Below, piece after piece: positions 11,001 to 21,700 of a stretch of 36,882 bases of DNA (position 1 is the first letter of the stretch; every line of letters starts with the position of its first letter). Position numbers and translations under genes: made by a program. This DNA is from Amoebophrya sp. AT5.2 (lineage: Eukaryota; Sar; Dinophyceae; Syndiniales; Amoebophryaceae), in contig RXOD01003924.1 in the NCBI GenBank assembly GCA_005223375.1, positions 1 through 36,882 on the forward strand, written 5' to 3'. The notes beneath the pieces are model-generated. The model was not told the DNA's origin. It saw only the letters and a list, made by a program, of their open reading frames with translations, and ran no database searches.

Positions 11001-12044
11001 CTGTATTAAAGAAAAAGGCCCATCAGCTAAGCCCGACCCAACCATAATTTCCGACCCAGCGCAGAAGTGCCGCAGTCGAAAATAGGGCGGAGGTGTCGTA
11101 CTTCTTGTTCGAGAACGAGAAGGAGGCTGCGCCAACAAAAAGTGCCGCCGAAGGGGACGCCGGCACTGCTTGGAGTCGATATCCGGGACCAGCTTCTATA
11201 CGCACTATATATGCCAACTGCGCAATCTCCGATAGCGAATGTGACAAGGACCTCGGTTATGAGATGCCGGTGGTGCCGACCGACGACGCAGCCCACGTCG
11301 CGCGGTCGCGTACATCTACATCGGAACGCGATATAATGAACTATACAATATCGCTACTTCTCACTCTCAGTCCCACAAACACAAACGAAACCATCGAGCA
11401 ATCCGGTCAAAAAGTTGGCGAGAAAAGAATGCTTACGGCTTGCGCTCGCGCTCGCAATTTCATGGCCTGTTAAAATAACTTCAGCAGATCGATGGTCTCT
11501 CCTCCGGGCTTCATCGAGCACGAGCCAGTGAAGAGACTCCGGAGATCTAGCACAGTCGTGGTCAGCGAAGATCTTGTTCATCTACTTGTTCTACCACTAC
11601 CTGCTCCTCGTCCTTCTCCTTGTGGGATCTCGATCTATGTCAGTGTCTGTCTCATAGGCAAGAGCAATTGCTGCTGCTGGGAGTCGGATGATCTTCAGAT
11701 CCTCAAGAAACCAGGAGAATTACTTGCAAAGAAGAGTGCAATTGCAAATGTCTCCCTGCCCCTGCAGGGAGAAGGAGATCATCCTCGTATATTTAAGATC
11801 TTACTCCTTTTTCATTCAACGAGCTCATGCTCGTGGAGGTGAGACTTCTCAGTCACCAATGAATTGCTGTATCCAGCGTTCCACGACTGGAGATTGTTGT
11901 CCGATTCGAAAGCTTTGATTTCGGAACTCAATCGGAATAGTAAGTACGCACCCAGCAGTCTTGAGCTCGTTGCCACGCTTAGGCAAAAGAGCTACCGCCG
12001 TCGCAGCATTTCAGCCAACTGATGTACGGCTCCCCGCGACAAAT
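11001..12044. other. Spacer downstream of the second Hsp110
   Basis: Open frames of up to about 126 codons exist (11093-11473, 11492-11842), but they show no domain, and the second reads as low-information sequence. The first begins with a Glu/Ala-rich stretch that could be coding, yet it has no ATG at its head and no supported splice partner. A GTAAGTAC octamer lies at 11940-11947. I do not support a gene here. Confidence 0.4.
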
Positions 12045-12192
12045 GACGATCATGCGCGCAAAATACAGAGCTGTGCCCAAAAATTCGCGTGCTTATGATC
12101 GATGTTATTTTCGGACGAAATAAACATCGTCGATCATGCGCCCGTGACATTTGATTTCGGGCACAGCGCTGTATTCTGCACGGCGTATGATT
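12045..12192. mobile_element. MITE-like foldback (imperfect long inverted repeat)
   Basis: Two arms of about 65-75 bases (12045-12110 and 12118-12192) are imperfect reverse complements around a 7-base centre (TCGGACG). The best paired block is AATACAGAGCTGTGCCC at 12062-12078 against its complement at 12159-12175, with one mismatch. A second block pairs ATGATCGATGTTATTT with AAATAAACATCGTCGATCAT, which carries small bulges. The element has no coding capacity. It resembles small non-autonomous DNA transposons or introner-type elements; no target-site duplication was established. Confidence 0.65.
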
Positions 12193-12230
12193 TTCTTTTT
12201 CATCGTGGGACTCGGTACCTTTTTCAGATC

Positions 12231-12523
12231 ATGGCTGGAGGTCAGGACGAGCACATCCAAGAATTCAAAAATTTGTCAGCTGCACGGTCTCTATTTTCTT
12301 CCAGTTCGTGGGAAAGATTAAAGGGTATCTATCGCCGCAAGCACGCTTTCCTCATATCCCTTCTCCACTCGTTCCAGTGAAGAAAGACAAAGATCCGTGG
12401 CATATATATAACTCACGCGACGAGGAGGTGCCGGGGACGGTTTGCCTGTGGAACCGCGTGAACAGGAACTACAACTGCCCTGATTACTATGTATTTATTA
12501 CTCAAACAGTAACAAGAATATGA
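12231..12523 (+). CDS. Putative small protein of unknown function, exon limits uncertain
   Basis: An acceptor with a good pyrimidine tract (TCTCTATTTTCTTCCAG, ending at 12304) precedes an open frame from 12305 to a TGA at 12521-12523. The encoded peptide is protein-like, with Pro-rich and aromatic-rich parts (VGKIKGYLSPQARFPHIPSP, then DPWHIYNSRDEEVPGTVCLW). An ATG at 12231 in another frame gives MAGGQDEHIQEF. Joining the two needs a 41-base removal (12264-12304) flanked by TTC on both sides, with no GT at its 5' end, so it would be non-canonical. The joined product would be about 84 residues. Alternatively the exon is spliced at a donor at 12491 (GTATTT) to an acceptor at 12616, which would run in frame into the EF-hand gene. 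I do not recognise the family. Confidence 0.35.
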
Positions 12524-12700
12524 AATAATAAAACTGCTGACACTTTTCTGAGTTGTAGTTGACTAAGATCGATAGTTAGCTCGCTGGACTACATCATTTC
12601 CATTTGCATCTTTTAGGCTTTTCCTGAGTCCCGGGCCCGACCACGACAGCGACGGACCAGTTTAATTTTTCAACGACAGCACGAGCACGTAGCAAAAAAA

Positions 12701-13294
12701 ATGTTTCTTCGCTGCGTCGCGTTTCTTTTTTCGGCGTCCGTAATGGCGAAGGAGATCGAGCCAACATCGGAGCAGAAGGCGGAATACATGCGCGACTTTG
12801 ACGAGTTTGACTCCAACAAAGACAGCTTCCTGGACGTAAGAACATACTTTAACTTTACTTGCACCATGATAGAAGATTGCTTTGTGTGTCTACCAGCTAC
12901 TTACTTACCGTCATACTCATACAGCTTGTAGTAGAAGTAGTTTCGTATTCGTACGACGGAGGGATGCTTTTATTACACGTGCTTTTTCGACTGAGTGCTG
13001 AACAACTGCGGTCTAGATAGTTTACAACGTGGTCGTCTCAGCTCGCTCAGGTCCTCCGATGAATTTCAATTTTATTGATTCCATGGAAACATAGTACTCA
13101 CGCCTCTACTGACACCACAGACCCAGGAGGTGCGCGGAAATTTCAAGGGGGAGGTGGCGGACCCCGAACTGTGGGAGTTCTACAAAATGGCCGACAAAAA
13201 CTTGGACGGGAAGGTGTCCAAGGAGGAATACATCAAGTACGCTGCAGATCTCTCGTACTCCTCCGAGTCCTCCGACACCAAGCAGGAGGTGTAA
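12701..13294 (+). CDS. Small secretory-pathway EF-hand calcium-binding protein, 2 exons
   Basis: Exons: 12701-12835 and 13121-13294; one phase-0 GT-AG intron of 285 bases; 102 aa ending at TAA. Residues 1-16 (MFLRCVAFLFSASVMA) form a clear signal peptide, so the mature protein is predicted to be luminal or secreted. Two calcium-binding EF-hand loops follow: DSNKDSFLDTQE (about 37-48), which is interrupted by the intron after its ninth residue, and DKNLDGKVSKEE (about 70-81). Both have acidic or polar residues at positions 1, 3, 5 and 9 and Glu at 12, so both should bind calcium. This is one EF-hand pair. No KDEL-type retention signal is present; the protein ends DTKQEV. The ATG is preceded by a run of A. 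The frame stays open upstream to 12617, so an N-terminal extension cannot be excluded, but it reads like untranslated sequence. Confidence 0.75.
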
Positions 13295-14872
13295 GAACTT
13301 CTTCTTCATCAACATCTTGTGCTGGAACATAATGATCCGAATCCGATCGTGTGGGGTTGTATGTTTTTTTTGGAGCAGGAGGCTGAGGTGGGGGTCGTGT
13401 TGATGGGCGGTGACGTAATCAATCTTCGGGAAGATCATGAGGGAGGCAGGAGTGGCAGAGGCTACGCAATCGCAAGCAGCTGAGGGTGGTTCCGCAAGAC
13501 GAGGATCATCAAGATTATAGTTGGGTGGCAATGAATGGGTTGCGCCGGTTGGACTTGGAGGTGCTGCAGGCCTCCGTGAGGCCCCTTCTGGAAGCTGGGA
13601 GCGGAACTACGCCGTCTAAGATCTCGAAGATATTTATATATATAAAGTGGAGGACGATAGTACGGATACCAATCTGGAGGGCGGCGAGGTGCCGCACGTC
13701 CGGACGAATAGGGCGGCAGCGGCAGGAGGGGAGCCATATAGGCTCGGAGGGAGTAGATGACGAGTGTTCGAGCAGAAGATTCGTGACGCAACGGCCCGCC
13801 AACGAGTCTCTACGGTAGACTTTTCCACGATCGAACAGGAGCGGAATCACCACGACCTTCCATTGACCATTGCACACATTCATGAATGATGAAGCGACTG
13901 CGACTTGTTTTGTAGAACGGACCGAACCCACTCACTCATCAGAACGCAGCTCTAGATCATTGTCATTCCAGGAATGCTTATACAACGAGACGGGAAGCGA
14001 TCCATAGCGACAGCAGCAGCTTTTGACTACCGCTACATGAACAAAAAAAAACATCCACGCGCCAGCATAGCGTTAGCGATAGCGCTGTGCGAAAAATAAA
14101 ACGCAGAGCGCGAGTCTAGTGGACATCAATCGGGATGAAGGACCTGTTCTGCTCCTGGTGGTTCCTTGCCTCCGCTCACTCCGCTCAGCTCCCGTGGATC
14201 TTGTCGTCTTTCATCAATACTTTAATTAATATGTTCCAAACGCAGAAACGATCGCATTGGTGCTCCTCTCCGTGCTTCATGGTGTATCTGGTTATTCATC
14301 ATCTCGGCATCTTCAGACATTTTGTTTCTAAGCCTTCACTCTCATGACAACAGGCGACAGCGACTACGGCCAACCGAATTTTCGTGCTGATGTTGAAAGG
14401 ACGACACAAAAACTAGTTCTACGTTCGTACACCAATACCTTTTAAAAATTTTTTCGTGTGCCGCTGCCGGGCTCAGAAGTGGTCACGTCAGTGAGGTGAA
14501 GTTCGTGGCACCTCAACCGAACAACAAATAAACAATCTTCATCGACTTTCTTCTATACGTCGTCTAGCGACTGCGGTTCTTCGGCCGCTTCGCCTAAACG
14601 GAGGCTCTTGGTCTTCTTGCGCTGCCCGTCTATTTGAGCCAGCAGGGTGGAAGTAGAAGATGAAGACGGCGCTTCTTGTTTTCCGATCTTCATAACGCTT
14701 TTGCGGGGCGCGGGGCTCGCTCGCTTCTTGCCGAGGCGGGGAAGGAGGGCGAGGGCGAGGCGTGTTTCCGGCGAAGGAACAAAATTGTTTGCAGCTGCGT
14801 CCTCCCGCGTTTGAGGAAGCTGGAAAATTTCTGCAACTTCGGTAGCTCGTCTGCGGCGAAGGAAAAACCAAG
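13295..14872. other. Spacer before the RNase D gene
   Basis: Only short frames without recognisable content are present, the longest about 110 codons at 13486-13818 and overlapped by equal frames on the other strand. A 70-codon frame at 14135 begins with a hydrophobic stretch but has no homology I can see. The palindromic sequence near 14065-14095 (GCGTTAGCGATAGCGC) is minor. No gene supported. Confidence 0.45.
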
Positions 14873-17183
14873 ATGCAGTATCTTGTCAACGATCAGGCGC
14901 AGTTCGACGGAATCTGCCAGAGAATACTCCAAACGAAAACCAATGTCTATCTAGACACCGAATTCGTGCGGAAAGGTATACATAGTACCAAGTGCAAGTT
15001 TGTCTCGACGTCGATTTTATTTTCATTCTACCTACGAAAACCAGAAACCAAGTGTAGTACGTGTTAGCTGAAACACCTTCCCGGAAATCGCTTCTGGTCC
15101 TGGAACAGGAACATGGAATCGAAATAGCGGTCGCACCACAACTGGAGCTGCAGTTTTGTTTGGCCATCGTCTTCGTCTTCGTCTAAATCAATGTATGAAT
15201 CGCACTCCATCTTTTGCCGCCATTGACCTTCATCTTGCTGTTCGTCTCGGCACAACAAACTTCAGGCCGCACGTTCCACGCCGTTCTGTCTTTGATCCAG
15301 ATTGGGGCCGAGATTCCGAACGACCCTAATGGCTCCATCCGTGCGGTTGTCGATGCGTTTCTGGTCAAGGACCTCACCTTGTTCGGTCAGATCCTCGCCG
15401 ACCACGAGATTCTCAAGGTGCTCCATGCGCCGAGCGAGGACTTTAGAATCTTTTTGCACCTCTTCCAGGCGCTGCCGAAGAACGTTTTTGACACGCAATG
15501 CGCCGCCGCGGTCTCAGACGTCATCCCCGGCGCAGGAGGCAACGGAAACTGCATCGGATACGGGAAGCTGTGTAAAGAACATTTGGAAATTTCTTCATAG
15601 AACTTCTTATCCTACAACATATCGTACGTTACTTACGGTTGCCTCCTACATAAGTACTTACAATTTAGCTTCATTAGGAGTTCGCTGCCCGCTATGCGGT
15701 GTCGCCACGAAGTTATATTAGTACTTTGCTTCACTTTATTTACAAACGAAACAGGTAAGGCGGTATTAGACATTGATGTGGATAAGTCCATGCAGAACAC
15801 GGACTGGGAACGCCGGCCGCTCACAAGCAGGCACCTGGACTATGCGATTCTGGATGTCGAGTACCTCATCCCGTTGGAACGCATTCTGGGCCAGCGGCTC
15901 TCGCAAAGCGGGATGTGGTACTTTATTTGAAAAGTCACTTTCTTCAGATGTTTCTGCTTGTTTTTTCCATGTCAAACAGTTGTTGTACTTTGTGCTCTCG
16001 TGTGGAGGAGTTGTATTAAACCAAAGCGCACAAAAGAAAATGTTAAGAATCGCTTCCCAGGTCCAAGTATCTGGTCGAGTTGGCGTCCACGGTGATGAAG
16101 CCTGAGGCGTACAAGCCCCAGCCGGAAAAACTTGTTCGTCGCATGTGCCAGAACACGCTAGATTGGTACGTGAACAAGGGTGACCAGTTTGCAGACGTCA
16201 CGTTCGAGAATGCGACTCAGGTGCTGCCTGGCTACAACGGAATATCGGGCAAAAAGGGACCGGCGAAAGGTGACCCATCGGTGTTGAACGGGAAGAAGGG
16301 GCCCGGCGGCAGTGCAAAGGGCTCCCCGAACGGTGTTTCTTCTTCAACGACGAACGGAGGCGGCGGAGGCGCGCCCCTGCTTTCCGGGGGATCATCTTCG
16401 TGCAGCACGTCCGCTACGAGCAGCAAGACGAGTTTGCCGCACTGGGGACCTTCGGGTGGCGGCAAAAACAACAAGTCAGGGTCGCCGTTGACCGAGGAGC
16501 ACAGCGCGCAACTCAGCAGCCCGGGAACGGCGCTTGAAGACAATAGCTTTTCCTCTGGCATCAACTCTGTCACCGTCGGTACGAATGCGGCCGCCGCCAG
16601 CTCTTCCTCCTCACCACCCGGGGCGCCAGGAGGAACAGCGGTTGCCTCGTCTCGATCGTCCAGTCACCAGTCGACCGTGTCCCTCACAACCTCTCCCCCG
16701 GACGCGCTGGGGCGGCACTACGTCCTCGCCGCCAGCGCAAAGCCCACGCCCGGGCCGAACAAAAAGTCCGGCTTCCACCGACGCTTTCACGCTTTTCTGC
16801 ACCTTCGGGAGGATGTTGCGGCCGAGCGCGACGTCCCGCGACAGGGCTGCGCGAGCGACGAAGCCCTGATGGAGCTCGTGTGCTGGCTGCCGGCGAGCGA
16901 CGCGGAGCTGCGCGACTGCACCCAGAGCGCACGGAGCACCTTCGTGAAGGACGCGCAGTGCCGAGAGGTGCTGCTGGCTGTGTGCCGCACCTTCAAGCAG
17001 GTGGCCGAGTACGAGCGGCGCTTGGCGGTGAGTCCGGGTAAAGGTGGTGGTAACGACGCCAGCAAAGGGCTGTTCGGAGCGGGCGAGCGTAGTGGAGCTG
17101 GCGGAAACCGCAATTATTGGGGGATGAAGGCAGGAGGCATGGCGCGAAACAACCAATACGGCGGTGGCGGAAAGAAGTGGTAG
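14873..17183 (+). CDS. RNase D (DEDDy 3'-5' exoribonuclease with HRDC domain), 4 exons
   Basis: Exons: 14873-14975, 15266-15571, 15755-15917, 16061-17183; 1695 nt, 564 aa; three GT-AG introns with matching phases. RNase D trims the 3' ends of tRNA and other structured RNAs using two metal ions. Motif Exo I is YLDTEF (Asp28, Glu30). Exo II is HAPSEDFRIFLHLF (Asp93). Exo III is YAILD (Tyr166, Asp170) within a typical RNase D segment (DWERRPLTSRHLDYAILDVE), which makes it a DEDDy enzyme. An HRDC-like domain lies at about 436-513 (LHLREDVAAERDVPRQG, DEALMELV). Bacterial RNase D is about 375 aa; the excess here is a Gly/Ser-rich disordered insert of about 200 residues between catalytic domain and HRDC, and a Gly-rich tail ending GGGKKW. 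The ATG at 14873 places the catalytic core at the expected distance. No transit peptide is evident, so compartment is unknown. Confidence 0.9.
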
Positions 17184-18730
17184 AAGGCTCTGGCTTCGCG
17201 GCTCGTCATCGTCATCGTCTTCGTTCATTCTGGGGTAGCGGCACGTACGGAAGCGCAGAGGAGTGATCCTCGTCAGCGTACGCGAACGTCAACGTCGACG
17301 TGCCCGTGGCGACTAGAGAAACAAGAACGAAAATACAAGCGCCAGATCTACTGCGGGTCCCAGACGAATATGAGTACTGGAACAAGGGCCTAAGTAGTAA
17401 GTACATTCATACTTTGCCACGAGTTTTTCGAGGGGAGCGCGTCATGGACGAAAGTCCACCTTTCGTCTATGACTCGCTCCCGTACGGACGGCTGAGAAGC
17501 CAGCAGACTCTTTCAATTTCATTTTCTTCTACAAAAGCACAGCAAGCACCATGGGCTTTTTTGTAATCGTACTCGCAGTTGCAGTTCTGTAAACCTCATT
17601 GTCCACGACAACGAACATGGATCTCCAAAGATAGAGCCACTACATTTTCGGGGTGGATACTTACGCAGCAAGCCCATGACAGTAAGGCTCTGGCTCGTCT
17701 TCGAGGATGGACGATGCTCTTCTTCCCGTCGCTGCATCCGGATGTGGACAAAGCGGCGCGATTAAGGACGAGGAATGTAAGGAGAGAGTGAGCATCGCAG
17801 TGTGACTTCACGGCCTACCTCGATACCGTTACCGACACCTTCATGGCATGAAAAATCGCAAGCTATCGATGTAAACATGGTAAACAGCCGCAAGGCCAAG
17901 AACAAGATAGGCTGAAAATATACATAGGTTTGCGACAATCTTCGACACAAACACTGCGGTTGTGACTGCACCTGGCACGGAACCGCAGGATCAGATGACC
18001 ACAGCACGAAACGAGTCAAACAAACGCCACACCACTGGCGCTGCTACTTGGTCGTGCGATCGCGCGTTCAGGTGGTTTGGCATCGTTACGGTTATGGCCA
18101 ACCCGCGATCGAGCGACGAGCTAGCAAAAAAAAAATCTTCTATGCTCTGAAAAATTTGGGCAGTGACACGCACTCGCTTCTAAATTTAAGTTCGATTCAT
18201 GGCGAAGAGAGATGATGGTGTACTATTGTAGATGTCGAGCGGACCTACGCCGTTGGCATGATTGTTAGACCCAGCATCGTGGTGCGTTCATTGCAGTTCT
18301 ACATACTGGCGCCGATGAAATATCAAAAATTCGAATTCGGAACAGGACCGCAAAACGGATTGTAGTAGCAGCTGCACGTGCACCAGCACTGCTTCTTGTA
18401 GTCACACTCACGACTCACTTGAGCTCATGCTTCCTTCGGTAGAAGTACTAGTAGCTTTTAGCTGCATCACCTTCCCGAGAATACAGAATTTGTCTTTGCA
18501 CCGCGCCACCGTTAAACCTCTTGTGTTACTCTATCAATCTTTTTGCGGTTAACGATGCGACCGAATTCGGACTGGGTCCTCTCCCGAGAGGACCGCAGGG
18601 CGCCAGGACTTCCGGGAACGATGAGTTTGTTGCCGGTCGGCGGAGCAGGCAGCTGAACGGCAAGGGCGAGCGCCAGTGCCCAAGTTCTCCACTTCTGCCA
18701 CCCGCCGAGCAATAGTAGAGCAACTAACTA
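17184..18730. other. Spacer before the OST-alpha/sushi gene
   Basis: It contains only short anonymous frames (the longest about 88 codons at 17300-17566) and a GTAAGTAC octamer at 17397-17404. The last 40 bases before the next gene are described separately as a hairpin. I see no RNA gene, repeat family or coding homology. Confidence 0.45.
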
Positions 18731-18769
18731 CATCTTCTTGATCTTATTCTTAGTAGATCAAGGAAGATG
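18731..18769 (+). promoter_or_regulatory. 5' leader hairpin that includes the start codon
   Basis: CATCTTCTTGATCT (18731-18744) pairs with AGATCAAGGAAGATG (18755-18769) with one bulged G, around a 10-base loop. The last three bases of the right arm are the ATG of the following 2282-aa gene, so the start codon would be buried in the stem base. If transcribed, this could slow scanning or initiation. The regulatory role is inference; the pairing is directly seen. Confidence 0.45.
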
Positions 18770-21700
18770 CTGGTTTGCCTCTGGGTGACGGGCTTCATGC
18801 TCGTCTCTGTGATCGTTCGTTACGCTCCGCGTCTTTGTTGTGGCTGCTGTGACTCGGTCCGCCGGCGCTGGTTTTGGCTGCACTTCGGCACCCAGGTGTT
18901 TTTCTCGATCCGCGAGTTGCTCGTGCTGCAATTTTTCGAAGGCTGGACGACCCTTCTGGTGGCTTGCCACGTCGCTCTCGGCCTCGTCATGATCGTCACT
19001 CTAGTGGAACTGTGGCAGCTGAGTCACTTGCGGAAGTACTCTCCTCGCGCGGTGGACCAGATCATGGACATGGTGCTGCTCCCCGCGAATTATGGCCTGC
19101 TCATGGCGCACACGGTCCGTATCCTCAGCGGCCAGACTGCGGCGGAAAGCTGGATGTCCGACATGTTCGGTTTTTCGGGAGACGATACACCGGGTTCCGA
19201 CGGCGCGGGAAAGGAGCAAGTAGGTCCAGAGTGGCTCCTGTATCAGCAGCATTCGTACAGCTCCGGCGCCGGGATGAATCCGTTCGCTGCCGCTATGACT
19301 TCCTCTCCTCCACCGTACGGGTACGACGGATACCACGGGTTTGGTGCGGAAACAACAACAAGTGGCGGAGCGCCGGGAAACGTCTCGGTGCCGTCCTACT
19401 CCTATATGGACGCTGCATGGAGGGACGGCTACAACTTGTTGGACAGCGCTGCTGCGTCGGGTCTGAACGCCGACGCAGGACCAGGAGCGACACCTGGTGA
19501 CGCGGCGCGGGACGCGGCCCGGCTCGCCGTCGCCGATACGACCATTCAGACAGCCGACATCTGGGAATCGTGGGCGCTTTGGAGCGTGCTCACCATGTTC
19601 ACGTCCATTGTCGACAACATGTCGAAGAAGAGCAGAGGCAACAATCCCAGCGCCAGCGGACCGGGCGGCGGAGCAACATCGTCATCGTCGAGAAGTAGAG
19701 CGCGAAACACGTCTCTGGACGAGCCGTTGCTGGGACCAGCAGCGGCGCGTCGTGGAGGCGATGGCGCCTCGTCGTCACGGGAGCATTCCGCGCGCGGACC
19801 GCGATCAGGGCGACGGGCAGACGGGGAAAACAGCCCGTACACAGTGTACAACTGGGGAGAAGATCCATCGGCGAAAAGAACGGAGCAGGACCCACTTCCA
19901 GCATCGGCTGCAAAGAAGGGGGACACGGCCAACGGACCGGTTGTTGAGCCCACCGCCTCACTCGCGGACCGGGCCGTGACATCGTTCCAGCGTTTCTGCT
20001 TCGCGATCCTCCAGCTGTACGTCCTGTCCTCCATGCTCTCCAACATCATGCAGGTGACGGTGAAGGGCCTTCTTGGCATCCACTTTCCCACGCTCTGTCC
20101 CTACCTCTTGCAGTCCTGCCAGTACACCTGCGTGAGTTTCTGGGACACCTACGTCGGGCCCTACCAGGCCCTGATCATGTCCCTCCTATGCTGGGCCGCG
20201 ATCTACTGCGTCTTCGTGTTTGAGGGCGCCTTCCACGGCGAGCTGCAGCTTCTGGACCCCTACTGGAAGTTCTTCGGCGTGAAGGGAGTGGTGTCCGTGA
20301 CGTGGACGCAGTGGCTGGTGATTCGATATGCCATTTGCGGCTACTACCACCAATGGGAAGCCTACTACCTGTACGCCTTCCTCACCGTGATGGAACTCCC
20401 TCTGCTCGCGATCGTCCACGCATTCTTCGCGTATCCCGTACACAACGTCTACCTCAGCATCTCGCCCGAAGCCGCCACAAAGTTTCTGAAAGGCGAAGAA
20501 ACCGCTGGTGGGGGAGGAGTGTCGCAGGCAATTGCCCCAGTAGGTGTTGGACCTGCAGCTGCTAACGCAACAGCATTCGGCGCCGCAACTAGTCGAAACA
20601 ACGCCGGCACCGCGGCCAGCTCGCCCGCGGACTATCAGCCCGACGGAGGGGGCGCGAATAACCCCCCACTGTACCCGCCACTAGGACTCGACGACTACGT
20701 TGTCGGGACCACCCTTAACTTCGAGGAGGCTCGTTCTGCGGAGGAGAAACTGGGTGGCTCGACTTCGATGGAGCCGCGGCTGGTGCCGCTTCGGCAGTAC
20801 GTATATGCCGCAGTGATGAGTCGTTCCCCCGAAGACATTCGCGCGGCGCCGAACAAGCGAATCGTTTTTGCGACGGACACCTGGATACGCTACCTGATTG
20901 AGACCAGCGCATCGGAGCTCGCGCTCAGCGACCGGACCGCTCGCAAAATAAGGCGGACTCAAAGGGCAATGTCGACGATGGTGGCATCTTCAAGAGGAAA
21001 TCGCGGGGAGGCAATTGTGCAGATGAGCAGCAGGGCAGGTGGGGGAATTGGTGCGCAGCCCTCGTCGGCACGGGACGAATACGGTAACGTTGTTGAATTG
21101 AGCACTTCTGCAAGAGGAGCGCGAAATCGTATCAGCAGCGCTCCCGACAGCTTGGAGACGATCTTACTTGCGGGCGGGAGCGAGCAAGTGGGCGGCAGCT
21201 CGTCGAGCGTGTCGAGAGCGGGTTTGGCAGCTCAGGAACAAGTCCTAATTGATCATCAAGCGGTAGCTGGGGGACCAGGTGGGGGTAGAAAAATGCAATT
21301 GGACCATGGCGGGGGCGCGACACTTAGCAGGCAGACGATCGCTGTTGAGCAGCAGCAGCAGCAGTACAACAACTCATCCTCGGGGGCGAGTAGCTCTGCC
21401 TCCGCACAGGACGCCGACGCCGACCTTCGAACAACCAAGATCGTGGGCGTGATGCTCAACCTTAACGACGGGGGCGAGGATGAATCGTCGGACGACGGCG
21501 ACGACGAGGAGGAGGATGGCACGAAGCGAAAGTCGAGCTGCTTCGGCAGATTGCGAAAGCGGTTTCCGTGGAGCTGCTCATTCTTGCCAACGCGCGGATC
21601 GTGTCCGTGTCGCTGCCGGCATATTTGCGCGTGTTGCTTCTGCTCGCCATGTTGCATCGACTCAGGCGCCACCGGTGAGGTCGGAGAGGATGGCGCAGAG

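Noticed and set aside
11048..11473. Possible extra exon of the second Hsp110 (Glu/Ala-rich start)
   Set aside because: The Hsp110 model already ends at a stop at 11000 after its helical domain. No donor before that stop and no acceptor fit this frame well enough.
11492..11842. 116-codon + frame after the second Hsp110
   Set aside because: The peptide is low-information (Ser/Leu/Cys runs), lacks motifs, and has no supported exon neighbours.
13106..13531. 141-codon - strand frame across the EF-hand gene
   Set aside because: It covers the second EF-hand exon in reverse. The + strand EF-hand loops and signal peptide are far stronger evidence.
18175..18205. tRNA-like T-loop string (AAGTTCGATTC)
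   Set aside because: No acceptor stem, anticodon arm or D arm could be formed around it.
21348..21365. CAG repeat run as a possible microsatellite feature
   Set aside because: It encodes a short poly-Gln inside the giant membrane protein and is only about five units long; described as part of that gene.
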